A DNA stretch of 64,000 bases from NCBI RefSeq assembly GCF_001278805.1, contig NZ_CP012602.1, forward strand, positions 4,437,501 to 4,501,500, given 5' to 3'. This DNA is from Bacillus sp. FJAT-18017 (lineage in GTDB: Bacteria > Bacillota > Bacilli > Bacillales > Cytobacillaceae). Shown here piece by piece: positions 26,848 through 35,312 of this stretch. Below the pieces are notes generated by a model. The model saw only the letters and a program-made list of their open reading frames with translations, had not been told where the DNA came from and made no database searches. Position numbers and translations under genes: made by a program. Position 1 is the stretch's first letter, and each line of letters begins with the position of its first letter.

Positions 26848-27774
26848 ATGTTTGAAAATTTGCTGGAGCTTTATCCTGGTTCCATCTTGACCGATTCGCA
26901 GCCTTCTGGTGAGGTTGGAAGGTTTCATATATTCAATAATTCTGCAACTGGTGAATGGCTTTCCATTCCAGTCGGGGCCATCACGGACCGTGAACTCGAA
27001 TTGCTTGGAACGCTATTTCGAAAGGCCGCTGAAACAGAACGGGAACTTTCTCCACATCTCCAACAGTGGAAGGACTTTCTTTTTACAGCTGGCAAGATCC
27101 CTTCTGCCTACGAGAATGAGCCGGGCAGACTCCTGCAATTTCATTTCTTCGGTTATAACCATGACCATGAAGCGCTTGAAACTGCAATTAAAGGTTTTTT
27201 TCCTGACGAGATTATTATTCTTTGGGAAAATCAGTCCAATGCGGTTGTGGTTGAATTAGGCGATTTCCTACTCGAAGAACGGGATATTTCCTCTATGGCA
27301 GCAGCATTCGAGAGTGATTTTTACATAAAAACAAACCTTTATGTTGGAAAAAAGCTGCGAATTCAACCTGAATTAACTGAACAATTCAAGAAGGAACGGA
27401 CACTCTTCTCCTTTGCAAAAAAAGTAATGGCAATGGAAGAGTATTATTCCTTTGAAAAAGTATTCCCTGCCTATATTGCGTCCAAATTGCCGGAGCCCCT
27501 GGCCGAGGCATTGCAAAATGAGTTTGAGACAGCATTCAGCAGTGACGAAGAAATGTTCAGCACGGTCAAAAGTTTTCTTGAGAACGGCTCAAACGCAAGT
27601 CTGACAGCAAAAAAACTATTCATCCACCGTAACACCTTGCAATACCGTATTGATAAATTTACAGATCGCACCGGGGTTAGCTTGAAGGAATTCCACTCGG
27701 CCTTCACAGTCTACCTAGCCTGCCTGTTGTTTGAACAAAATCGAAATAACTCCAGTGAAGAAACTGCCCAATAG
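26848..27774 (+). CDS. PucR/CdaR-type regulator (YxkF-like)
   Basis: A 308-residue protein whose C-terminus is a PucR-type helix-turn-helix ([20 protein letters not shown], about 250-270). The N-terminal two thirds have no obvious ligand-binding motif. In B. subtilis yxkF lies next to msmX, and the same pairing occurs here, so YxkF is the likely orthologue and a role linked to sugar uptake is inferred from context only. The stop codon lies inside a terminator hairpin. Confidence 0.78.
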   Translation: MFENLLELYPGSILTDSQPSGEVGRFHIFNNSATGEWLSIPVGAITDRELELLGTLFRKAAETERELSPHLQQWKDFLFTAGKIPSAYENEPGRLLQFHFFGYNHDHEALETAIKGFFPDEIIILWENQSNAVVVELGDFLLEERDISSMAAAFESDFYIKTNLYVGKKLRIQPELTEQFKKERTLFSFAKKVMAMEEYYSFEKVFPAYIASKLPEPLAEALQNEFETAFSSDEEMFSTVKSFLENGSNASLTAKKLFIHRNTLQYRIDKFTDRTGVSLKEFHSAFTVYLACLLFEQNRNNSSEETAQ

Positions 27775-27789
27775 TAAGGCAGTTTTTTC
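27761..27789 (+). terminator. Terminator overlapping the end of the yxkF-like gene
   Basis: AAACTGCC (27761-27768) pairs with GGCAGTTT (27778-27785) around the TAG stop, with a T6 tail. Confidence 0.82.
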
Positions 27790-27964
27790 CCGTAAACATT
27801 CAGTGTCAAAGTTGCCTAAGTACTCCTGTGCACAAAAAAGAAAGGGCTTTCAGCAAAGTGCCCAAACCTGGGGGAAAATCTTTGTGCAGCGTGTCCATAT
27901 GGTTTTCCAAAGGATATCTGTACAATTAAATTATGAAATAAGCTTAACAGGAGGCTTTTATACA

Positions 27965-29077
27965 ATGGCAGAATTAAAACTTGACCACATTTATAAAGTA
28001 TATGACAACAAAGTAACAGCAGTTGAAGACTTCAACCTTCATATCCAGGATAAGGAATTCATCGTTTTTGTCGGTCCATCCGGCTGCGGGAAATCCACTA
28101 CCCTTCGTATGATTGCAGGCCTTGAGGAAATTTCCAAAGGCGACTTCTACATTGACGGCAAGAGAGTAAATGATGTGGCACCGAAAGACCGCGATATCGC
28201 AATGGTGTTCCAGAACTACGCTCTATATCCGCACATGACCGTTTATGATAATATGGCATTCGGACTAAAGCTTCGCAAGGTTCCTAAAGCTGAAATTGAC
28301 CAAAAAGTAAAAGATGCTGCTAAGATTCTTGGCCTTGAAACTTACCTTGACCGTAAGCCAAAAGCTCTTTCCGGCGGTCAGCGCCAGCGTGTTGCTCTTG
28401 GCCGCGCCATCGTCCGTGATGCAAAAGTGTTCCTGATGGACGAGCCGCTTTCCAACCTGGATGCAAAGCTTCGTGTTCAGATGCGTGCTGAAATTGCCAA
28501 GCTTCACCGCCGCCTGGATACAACGACGATTTACGTAACACACGACCAGACTGAAGCGATGACAATGGCCACCCGCCTTGTCGTTATGAAGGATGGCCTC
28601 ATCCAGCAGGTTGGAAGTCCAAAAGAAGTATACGAAAAGCCAGAAAACGTATTTGTCGGCGGCTTCATCGGATCTCCTGCTATGAACTTCTTCCGCGGAA
28701 CATTGGAAGATGGCAAATTCGTTATTGGCGATGTAAAAATTGCTGTACCAGAAGGAAAAATGAAATTCCTTCGTGAGCAAGGCTATCTTGGTAAGCCTAT
28801 CATCCTCGGTGTCCGTCCTGAGGACATCCATGATGAGCCAGTATTCATCGATGCTTCTGCTGGTTCAAAAATCAACGCAATAGTCGATGTTGCCGAATTG
28901 ACTGGTGCTGAAACAATGGTCTATTCAAGCCTTGGCGGCCAGGACTTTGTCGCACGGATTGATTCCCGCTCCGATATTCATCCAAACGATAAACTTGACC
29001 TTGCTTTCGATATGAACAAAGTTCACTTCTTCGATGTTGAAACTGAGCTTCGCCTTCGTTCTGCAAGTGACAAATAA
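27965..29077 (+). CDS. msmX: MsmX, shared ATPase for carbohydrate ABC importers
   Basis: A 370-residue ABC ATPase that energises several sugar importers (maltodextrin, arabinan and others in B. subtilis). Walker A is GPSGCGKST, signature LSGGQRQR, Walker [17 protein letters not shown], then a C-terminal TOBE-like regulatory domain from about residue 235. ATG 27965 follows AGGAGG with nine bases, so the long upstream open frame (from 27731) is not translated. It has its own terminator and no permease genes nearby, as expected for a shared ATPase. Confidence 0.95.
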   Translation: MAELKLDHIYKVYDNKVTAVEDFNLHIQDKEFIVFVGPSGCGKSTTLRMIAGLEEISKGDFYIDGKRVNDVAPKDRDIAMVFQNYALYPHMTVYDNMAFGLKLRKVPKAEIDQKVKDAAKILGLETYLDRKPKALSGGQRQRVALGRAIVRDAKVFLMDEPLSNLDAKLRVQMRAEIAKLHRRLDTTTIYVTHDQTEAMTMATRLVVMKDGLIQQVGSPKEVYEKPENVFVGGFIGSPAMNFFRGTLEDGKFVIGDVKIAVPEGKMKFLREQGYLGKPIILGVRPEDIHDEPVFIDASAGSKINAIVDVAELTGAETMVYSSLGGQDFVARIDSRSDIHPNDKLDLAFDMNKVHFFDVETELRLRSASDK

Positions 29078-29088
29078 ACATTGAACTG

Positions 29089-29126
29089 AAAGCGCCTGGC
29101 CTCTAATGAGGGTCCAGGCGCTTTTT
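29089..29126 (+). terminator. Terminator of msmX
   Basis: AAAGCGCCTGG/CCAGGCGCTTT, 11 perfect pairs (29089-29099, 29114-29124), followed by TTTG. Confidence 0.92.
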
Positions 29127-29143
29127 GTTTTCCTAGGAAAAAA

Positions 29144-29386
29144 TTACTCTTTTATGAGGACTATTTGGTCATTCCCACAGGATGGACACCTGTAAAGGTG
29201 CGGACATTGATGATTCTTATAATCGTTTGGAATGCCATCCTCAAGTTTCATTTGATCAATTGGCATGTAGGGGCTATAGTCATCAAAATAATCCATGTAG
29301 CGCCCTTTCTCTTCCATCTGGCTGCTGCACTCACTGCAGTGAACATCCAGTTGTTTCAGTCCGTTACAGACTGGACAAACATTCAT
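29144..29386 (-). CDS. Small zinc-ribbon protein, unknown function
   Basis: An 80-residue protein with seven cysteines in CPVC (4-7), CSEC (17-20) and CPHLYRCPSC (61-70), which suggests one or two zinc-binding knuckles. The middle is acidic and aromatic (YMDYFDDYSPYMPID). It is convergent with msmX and upstream of sspB on the other strand. I do not recognise the family. A link to sporulation is possible only from position. Confidence 0.65.
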   Translation of the reverse strand: MNVCPVCNGLKQLDVHCSECSSQMEEKGRYMDYFDDYSPYMPIDQMKLEDGIPNDYKNHQCPHLYRCPSCGNDQIVLIKE

Positions 29387-29479
29387 TTAGAATTCCCCCG
29401 CTTTTTGTTAGTGTTTGCATTGCTAATTTTTCTATTCTAGCTGGTGTTAGATGTGGCATTAATTACCACTATAAGCGCA

Positions 29480-29508
29480 GTATAAACCAACACTTGCGGA
29501 TTATACTA
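29480..29508 (+). promoter_or_regulatory. Forespore (sigma-G/F) promoter of sspB
   Basis: GTATA (29480-29484), 17-base spacer, TATACTA (29502-29508). This fits the sigma-G/F consensus with a -10 close to CATACTA. Transcription would start near 29515 and give a leader of about 110 bases. Confidence 0.65.
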
Positions 29509-29524
29509 AAATCAATATCAACGA

Positions 29525-29585
29525 TGGGTTCCAGGGCCGGGACTAGACGTCATCCCGGCGAGCCGGTGCAACTCCGGCCAACCCA
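29525..29585 (+). other. Structured 5' leader of sspB (three-way junction)
   Basis: Three helices nest without conflict: P1 TGGGTT/AACCCA (29525-29530, 29580-29585), P2 GCCGGGA/TCCCGGC (29536-29542, 29553-29559) and P3 GCCGG/CCGGC (29562-29566, 29574-29578). The loops are CTAGACGTCA and TGCAACT. The P3 region resembles one arm of a cobalamin riboswitch, but the rest of that consensus is missing. Function unknown. Confidence 0.55.
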
Positions 29586-29624
29586 GCCATTACACAACAA
29601 TTAAGACTGAGGAGATGAAGCAGC

Positions 29625-29828
29625 ATGCCAAGCAACAATAGTAACCAATTGTTAGTTCCAGGTGCAGAACAAGCTTTGCAACAAATGAAGTATGAAATTG
29701 CACAAGAATTTGGTGTTAACCTTGGTGCAGAAACTACTTCCCGTGCAAACGGCTCGGTCGGTGGAGAAATTACTAAGCGTCTAGTTTCTATGGCTCAAAG
29801 CCAACTAGGTGGCGGCTTTAGCCGTTAA
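29625..29828 (+). CDS. sspB: Alpha/beta-type small acid-soluble spore protein
   Basis: A 67-residue DNA-binding spore protein that coats and protects forespore DNA. Both family signatures are present: the GPR protease site region [20 protein letters not shown] and the C-terminal [18 protein letters not shown]. The start ATG follows GAGGAG. A sigma-G-type promoter and a folded leader precede it. The name sspB is from synteny (after yheE); sequence alone cannot separate SspA, B, C and D types. Confidence 0.93.
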   Translation: MPSNNSNQLLVPGAEQALQQMKYEIAQEFGVNLGAETTSRANGSVGGEITKRLVSMAQSQLGGGFSR

Positions 29829-29954
29829 TTTGACTGGATCGTCGGGACTGACGAACCAACAGTTTAAGCTTTAAAAAAGTTAATATACTGGATATGCCCC
29901 CTCCTCTTTCAGGCAGGGGGCTCTTAATTTTTCTTATCAGAAATACGTCAGACC

Positions 29955-30190
29955 GCGCTAAACGGGTGCTTCCGCTTTTCTTGTCCAGTTCCAGCACCCA
30001 GCGCCTAGTGCCCTTCGGTCCTCTCGTTACGATAAGTCAACATCGATTCGCTCCGCTCATCGTGTTTCCTTTATCTCATGTCGAGGCCCTCCACAAGGAA
30101 AACTTCGGCAGCATAAGCATCGCACGAAGAAAAAGTGATAGATTTTTCGAGGAGGTCATACGGCGCTAAACGGGTGCTTCCGCTTTTCTT
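29955..30190 (-). repeat. Dispersed repeat family A, copy 2 (with a preceding tail fragment)
   Basis: A tail fragment (GCGCTAAACGGGTGCTTCCG, 29955-29982) precedes a full copy (29983-30190) that ends with the same tail. It has the CTTCGGTCCTCTC, TAAGTCAACATCGAT and TCGAGGCCCTCCA blocks and an insert related to that of copy 1 (CATCGCACGAAG). Confidence 0.85.
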
Positions 30191-30336
30191 GTCTAGCTCC
30201 AACGCCCAGCGTCTAGTGTCCTTCGGTCCCCTCTCTACGGTAAGTCAACATCGAATCCTAGCGCTCTTCGTGTTTCCTTTACCTCGTATCGAGGCCCTCC
30301 AGGCCATACGCCGCTTAACGGGCGTTTCCGCTTTTC
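30191..30336 (-). repeat. Dispersed repeat family A, copy 3
   Basis: A compact copy from GTCTAGCTCCAACGCCC to GGGCGTTTCCGCTTTTC, ending four bases before the fumC stop codon. It is directly adjacent to copy 2, and short spurious open frames cross both. Confidence 0.87.
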
Positions 30337-30340
30337 GGCT

Positions 30341-31717
30341 TCAAACCATATTTTCCGGTTTAACCCATTCATCGAATTGCTGTTCAGTCAGGTAGCCGGT
30401 CCTGATGGCTGCTTCCTTAAGTGTTAGCGATTCGCTGTGCGCGAGCTTGGCAATCTTTGCTGCTTTTTCGTATCCGATGTGAGGATTAAGTGCGGTTACA
30501 AGCATTAGCGAGCGTTCCATTTGCGACAATATCGCTGTTTCATTTGCCGTTATACCGGCAGCACAGTTTTTATTGAATGACCTCATTCCATCCGCAAGCA
30601 GTCTGACAGATTGCAGGAAGTTATGGATGATAACAGGCTTGAATACATTTAACTCAAAATTGCCCTGGCTTGCGGCAAAGCCGATGGCAGCATCGTTGCC
30701 GAATATTTGGCAAATGGCCATTGTCAATGCCTCACTTTGAGTCGGATTGACTTTACCCGGCATAATTGAGCTTCCCGGCTCATTGGCGGGAATTGTAATT
30801 TCACCAATTCCACTCCTCGGTCCGCTAGCCAGCCATCTTATATCATTGGCGATTTTCATCAAATCTGCAGCCAGTGCTTTCAATGCCCCGTGCACATAGA
30901 CAAGCTCATCGTGGCTGGTCAAGGCATGGAATTTATTCTCCGAAGAACGGAAAGGATGTCCCGTTACACTTGCAATGATTTCTGCCGTTCTGTCCCCAAA
31001 ATCAGGGGATGCATTAATCCCTGTTCCGACTGCTGTTCCACCTATTGCCAAATCAAGCAATGCTTTGCTTGATTCGCTAATCATCTTCCTGCTTTTTTCG
31101 AGCATTGTCCGCCAGCCGCTTACCTCCTGGCCAAGTGTGAGCGGAGTCGCATCTTGGAGGTGGGTACGGCCAATTTTTATAATATGGGAAAAATCTTTCT
31201 CCTTTTGCCTTAGTGTTTCTGTCAATTCGTCCAGCGCAGGCAGCAATGCTGAATTCACTTTACCATAGGCAGCAATATGCATAGCTGTTGGAAATATATC
31301 ATTCGAGCTTTGCGACATGTTGACATCATCGTTAGGATGAATCCCCACTGCACTGCCCTCCTGCTCAAGAAGACCATTTGCGCGGTTGGCAATCACTTCG
31401 TTAACATTCATATTGGTTTGCGTGCCACTGCCGGTTTGCCAAACAGCTAGCGGGAAATGTTCGTCATACTTCCCTTCCAGAATTTCCGCGCATACATGAA
31501 CGATTGCATCCTTTTTTTCATCGATAAGCTTTCCTGAGGCATTGTTGGCAACTGCCGCGGCAAGTTTGACAGTAGTAAGGCTGTAAATCAGGTCCAGAGG
31601 CATTTTTTCCGTACTAATTTTAAAATTCTGAAGACTCCGCTGAGTTTGGGCACCCCAATAACGATCCTTTGGAACCTTCACCTCACCGAGTGTGTCCTTT
31701 TCAATCCTGTATTCCAT
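30341..31717 (-). CDS. fumC: Class II fumarate hydratase
   Basis: A 458-residue enzyme that interconverts fumarate and malate in the citric acid cycle. The superfamily signature [13 protein letters not shown] is near residue 315, and the substrate-site segments [12 protein letters not shown] and [14 protein letters not shown] are present. The start ATG follows GGGAGGG. It is transcribed alone, and its 3' end runs into a family-A repeat. B. subtilis calls the orthologue citG or fumC; it lies elsewhere there, so local order has changed. Confidence 0.95.
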   Translation of the reverse strand: MEYRIEKDTLGEVKVPKDRYWGAQTQRSLQNFKISTEKMPLDLIYSLTTVKLAAAVANNASGKLIDEKKDAIVHVCAEILEGKYDEHFPLAVWQTGSGTQTNMNVNEVIANRANGLLEQEGSAVGIHPNDDVNMSQSSNDIFPTAMHIAAYGKVNSALLPALDELTETLRQKEKDFSHIIKIGRTHLQDATPLTLGQEVSGWRTMLEKSRKMISESSKALLDLAIGGTAVGTGINASPDFGDRTAEIIASVTGHPFRSSENKFHALTSHDELVYVHGALKALAADLMKIANDIRWLASGPRSGIGEITIPANEPGSSIMPGKVNPTQSEALTMAICQIFGNDAAIGFAASQGNFELNVFKPVIIHNFLQSVRLLADGMRSFNKNCAAGITANETAILSQMERSLMLVTALNPHIGYEKAAKIAKLAHSESLTLKEAAIRTGYLTEQQFDEWVKPENMV

Positions 31718-31964
31718 TTTAATCCCTCCCTTGGATATCCTTTCCCCATTTTCCCTCTTTCTATAAAAACAAGCCTCTTATCTGGCCAGTTGCTTATTAT
31801 GCGTTTAATTTCAGCAAAACTCTTTGGCATATTAAACTTGTCCCTGAAATTTTTAAAACATTCACCTTTAAGCCCTTTTTTGCTGAGGAAGGAAGAGGGG
31901 GCGGGGGGTAAGTGTTAGATGATAAAATTATGCTTTATGACACCAGGCAGCTCCAAACCAATTA

Positions 31965-32024
31965 TATGAGCCTAACTTCATCACTTATGAGCCCCATATG
32001 AGCCATTTTTATACTCGAATGAGC
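31965..32024. repeat. Short direct repeats TATGAGC upstream of fumC
   Basis: TATGAGC occurs at 31965, 31986 and 31997, with ATGAGC at 32019. Their meaning is unknown. The remaining sequence between 31718 and 32107 shows no gene. Confidence 0.35.
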
Positions 32025-32103
32025 ATTTATACATTTTCTGTAAAAACACCAAATAATCCCCCGCATTGAAATCCACCTAATTTAAAATTAGTAAGCCAAA
32101 ATA

Positions 32104-32126
32104 AAAACTGCAGACAGTGTCTGCAG
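32104..32126 (-). terminator. Terminator of the 25-residue peptide gene
   Basis: CTGCAGA/TCTGCAG (32108-32114, 32120-32126) with a TTTTTATTTT tail on the minus strand. Confidence 0.85.
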
Positions 32127-32128
32127 CT

Positions 32129-32206
32129 TTAGTGCTTTACAATCATATAAGCGATAAAATAGGTAAGAATCATCATGCTGCCAATCGTCAATGTAACTGA
32201 GAACAT
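32129..32206 (-). CDS. Single-helix membrane peptide, 25 residues
   Basis: MFSVTLTIGSMMILTYFIAY followed by MIVKH. The reading frame starts ten bases after AAAGGAG and stops three bases before a strong terminator on the same strand. The ribosome site and dedicated terminator argue that this is a real peptide gene. It is one membrane helix with a short basic end. It sits between sspB/fumC and yheG; I do not know a named homologue. Confidence 0.6.
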   Translation of the reverse strand: MFSVTLTIGSMMILTYFIAYMIVKH

Positions 32207-32307
32207 ATCCATCCCGCTCCTTTAGGTTGAACTCGTTTATCCACTACTAAAGTACCATGAACAACAGGCAATAATTTTCGATATCGTGACAGAAAGGTGA
32301 AATTTTT

Positions 32308-32928
32308 ATGAACATATGCCTTTTGGGGGCTACTGGCAGAGTTGGCGGGATTGTGTTGGAAAACTGCCTAGAAGCAGGCTACCATGTACAGGCTCTTGTA
32401 AGGAACCCCGAAAAACTAGCTATTTCTCATCCTTCATTAAGGATACTAAACGGTGATGCCCGGAATAAATCAGATGTATCTTTTGCTGTAGAAGGCTGTG
32501 ATGCAGTGATTAGTTCATTGAATACAGGAGGTGCTACGATTCTGTCTGATTCTATGCCACTCATTATTGATGCAATGAAACACCATAAAGTTCGACGCAT
32601 TATTATGGTCAGTACTGCTGGAATTTTGCAGGCAAGGTCCGAACCGCAACTTTACCGTTTCCAATCATCCGAATCAAGGCGGTCTACCACAAAGGATGCC
32701 GAGGAACATCTTAAGGCTTTTTTGATTATGAAGGAATCGGGTCTTGATTGGACAGCAGTCTGCCCAACTTACTTGCCTGTCGGCGAGCGAAAGGGAACAT
32801 ATCGTGTTGGCAGGAATATGCTCCCGGTAAATCCGAGCTCGATTTCGATTTATGACACTGGAGATTTCACCTTCCAGCAGCTTCAAAGTCTCGAATACCT
32901 GCATTGTAGGACTGGGTTAACTTATTAA
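32308..32928 (+). CDS. yheG: NAD(P)-binding epimerase-like protein (YheG)
   Basis: A 206-residue Rossmann-fold protein of the NmrA/SDR-like NAD(P)H-binding group. The dinucleotide motif GATGRVGG starts at residue 8, with VEGCDAVISSLNTGG and MVSTAGI following. There is no catalytic YxxxK, as usual in this subgroup, so a flavin or biliverdin reductase-like or regulatory role is possible. Location just before the bmrD/bmrC genes matches B. subtilis yheG. Confidence 0.82.
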   Translation: MNICLLGATGRVGGIVLENCLEAGYHVQALVRNPEKLAISHPSLRILNGDARNKSDVSFAVEGCDAVISSLNTGGATILSDSMPLIIDAMKHHKVRRIIMVSTAGILQARSEPQLYRFQSSESRRSTTKDAEEHLKAFLIMKESGLDWTAVCPTYLPVGERKGTYRVGRNMLPVNPSSISIYDTGDFTFQQLQSLEYLHCRTGLTY

Positions 32929-32972
32929 ATTTTTAGCAAGTTATAAAAGCTAATAAAGAATTCCTACAAACA

Positions 32973-33203
32973 GCTCATAATTAATCCATTAGAATAGCTC
33001 TATTAGATTAAACCCATCTCCACTGCTCACGATTAATCCAATAGAAGGCTTCTTTTAGATTAATCCCGTCTCCGCTGCTCACGATTAATCCAATAGAAGG
33101 GTTCTTTTAGATTAATCTCGTCTCCACTGCTCATGATTAATCCAATAGAAGAGTTCTTTTAGATAAATCTCGTCTCCGCTGCTCATGATTAATCCAATAG
33201 AAC
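32973..33203. repeat. 52-bp tandem hairpin array, 4.4 copies
   Basis: Units start at 32973, 33025, 33077, 33129 and 33181 (the last partial), exactly 52 bases apart. Each full unit contains GATTAATC twice, in inverted orientation because the octamer is its own reverse complement, with AGAA/TTCT between. Every unit can therefore fold as a hairpin. It lies between yheG and the bmrD terminator. Confidence 0.9.
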
Positions 33204-33249
33204 GTTCGGATCCTTCTTTTTATTTCCGGGAAGTTTCCAGTTAAAAAAC

Positions 33250-33289
33250 CTTGAAAATAAAAACCCGCCCAATTATGAAAAGGCGGGTT
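33250..33289 (-). terminator. Terminator of the bmrCD operon
   Basis: AACCCGCC (33262-33269) pairs with GGCGGGTT (33282-33289); TTTTATTTTC follows on the minus strand. Confidence 0.9.
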
Positions 33290-33296
33290 CTTCCTA

Positions 33297-35312
33297 TTAT
33301 CCTGCCAAGTCCGCCTTACCGAGCTGCAGCTGATACATCTGGTAGTAGCGGCCTTTTTGTTCCATTAAGTCATCATGGTTGCCTTTTTCAACAATCTCGC
33401 CTTTATCGAGTACAAGGATTTGGTTGGCATTTCGGATTGTTGAGAGTCGGTGGGCGATGATAAAGGTGGTCCGCCCTTTTTTCAGAACCTCCATTGCCTC
33501 CTGAATGACAGCCTCGGTTTCACTATCGATACTGGAGGTTGCCTCATCGAGAATCAGGATAGCAGGATCGAAGGCAAGCGCCCGTGCAAATGAAATGAGC
33601 TGGCGCTGCCCGCTTGAGAACGTCGATCCTTTTTCCGTAACGGGCGAATCATAGCCATCTTCAAGATTTTTGAAGATTTCATCCGAGCCAACATCTTTAA
33701 GCGCCTTTTCAATCCGTTCACGGGAAATCGCTGGATCACCAAGGCTGACATTTGTGAGAATTGTTCCTGTAAACAAGTACGGATCCTGCAAGACTATCCC
33801 CATTTTTCGGCGCAATGAGTTTCTGGAAATATTCTTAACATCAATCCCATCAATTGTAATTGCACCCTTCTGGCAGTCATAAAATCTGAAGAGCAAATTC
33901 ATAATTGAACTTTTTCCGGAACCGGTATGTCCGACAAGAGCTACCGTTTCACCGGGACGGGCTTCAAAGTCAATATTTTTTAGAACCCATTCGCCTTCTT
34001 TATAGGCAAAAGAAACATTGTCAAAGCGGACATTTCCGCGATACTCAGGCAAGTCCATGCCTTTTTCTTCTTCTTTCGGTTCATCCATTAATTGAAATAC
34101 CCTTTCGCCGGCAACGAGAGCCTGCTCCAAATTCGCTTGCTGGTTCACCATACCGACAACCGGCTCAAACAGCCTGTTAAGGTAATCAACGAAGGCGTAA
34201 AGCATCCCAAGCGAAATCGCAGACGAAGCCTCGAGAGATTCTCCCCCGAAATACCAAATAAACACGACAAATACGATGTTACGGAGCACATTGACCAGGT
34301 TGAACGACGTTAATGAATTCAGGTTCAGCATCTTATTCTGGTTGCGGAAATGGTCCTCATTTAGTTTTTCAAAATCACCCATTGTATCCTTTTCACGCCC
34401 AAAAGCCTGAATCACATTCATTCCCTGGATGGATTCGTTAATCATTGCATTGATTTCACTGTTCCGCGAGCGGATTTTATGATTATACCTAGATGCGAAT
34501 TTCCGATAGATTACCATCCATGCGTATAAAATCGGCAAGAGCAGAAGAGTGATTGCTGCCAGCTTCGGACTAAGGATAAACAAGGCAATATAAATACCGA
34601 TAATATAAATCCCGCCGGTGAAAAAAGTTGATAGCACAGTAACATACAGTTCTCTTACTGCCTCGGTGTCGTTAGTGATGCGGGCGACAATTTTACCAGC
34701 GGGGCGGTTATCAAAAAATCGGACAGGCAGCTTCTGTATTCTTGCATATACATCTTCTCGCATTCTCTGAATAACGCGATTTGCAGACTTTTGCAGCATG
34801 TAACGCTGCCAATACTGAAAAAATGCCGATACGACAGCCAATCCAAAATATAACGCCAGGAGCCAAACAATGCCTGGCAGTTCAGGTGAGGTAAACCTCA
34901 TGACATCACTTGCGGACAGGACAGTTGCTGGATACGTTTTTCTCTCATCAGCATTTTTAATTGTTAACGTCCCGTTGCTGTAGCTTCGCTCGCCGTCAAT
35001 ACCAGCCTCTTCCTCCAGAAAAACAAATCTGGTCCCAACCTGGAGAATTTCAGCAGCACTTCCTTTTGGTTCACCTTCAGCAAAATAAATGTCCCGTTTA
35101 TAATAGCTGCCATCATACTCGGCTGCTCTATCGCCCTGCTCCGTTTCGTACCAGACCGATTCGATGCCGAGTATATGGACGTCTATTACCCGCTTGGCAA
35201 TGAACGGCCCGGCAAGGTCAGCCGCCGCTGACAGGGTGAGGAGCACTAATGCCCCTGCTATGATTGATTTAAATTGGAGTGCATACTTGTATAATCGTTT
35301 ACCGGTAGTCAT
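33297..35312 (-). CDS. bmrD: BmrD (YheH), multidrug ABC exporter half-transporter
   Basis: 671 residues: six membrane helices then a nucleotide-binding domain. Between helices 1 and 2 lies an extra soluble region of about 95 residues (about 45-145), as expected for the extracellular domain of BmrD. Walker A is GHTGSGKSS and Walker B ILILDEATSSID with the catalytic Glu, but the signature is degenerate (FSSGQ instead of LSGGQ). It forms a heterodimer with BmrC, whose gene overlaps it by four bases. It exports drugs and dyes. Confidence 0.93.
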   Translation of the reverse strand: MTTGKRLYKYALQFKSIIAGALVLLTLSAAADLAGPFIAKRVIDVHILGIESVWYETEQGDRAAEYDGSYYKRDIYFAEGEPKGSAAEILQVGTRFVFLEEEAGIDGERSYSNGTLTIKNADERKTYPATVLSASDVMRFTSPELPGIVWLLALYFGLAVVSAFFQYWQRYMLQKSANRVIQRMREDVYARIQKLPVRFFDNRPAGKIVARITNDTEAVRELYVTVLSTFFTGGIYIIGIYIALFILSPKLAAITLLLLPILYAWMVIYRKFASRYNHKIRSRNSEINAMINESIQGMNVIQAFGREKDTMGDFEKLNEDHFRNQNKMLNLNSLTSFNLVNVLRNIVFVVFIWYFGGESLEASSAISLGMLYAFVDYLNRLFEPVVGMVNQQANLEQALVAGERVFQLMDEPKEEEKGMDLPEYRGNVRFDNVSFAYKEGEWVLKNIDFEARPGETVALVGHTGSGKSSIMNLLFRFYDCQKGAITIDGIDVKNISRNSLRRKMGIVLQDPYLFTGTILTNVSLGDPAISRERIEKALKDVGSDEIFKNLEDGYDSPVTEKGSTFSSGQRQLISFARALAFDPAILILDEATSSIDSETEAVIQEAMEVLKKGRTTFIIAHRLSTIRNANQILVLDKGEIVEKGNHDDLMEQKGRYYQMYQLQLGKADLAG

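Noticed and set aside
27731..27964. N-terminal extension of msmX
   Set aside because: The frame is open by chance. AGGAGG before ATG 27965 and the family N-terminus fix the start.
29525..29585. Cobalamin riboswitch before sspB
   Set aside because: Only the arm similar to GCCGGTGxAAxTCCGGC is present. The conserved GCCACTG box and the large multi-arm core are missing, and the gene has no B12 link.
29894..30395. Two overlapping plus-strand open frames
   Set aside because: Both lie inside family-A repeats and the end of fumC; their similar peptides reflect repeated DNA.
32973..33203. Possible CRISPR array
   Set aside because: The units are contiguous 52-base copies without unique spacers, and no cas genes are near.
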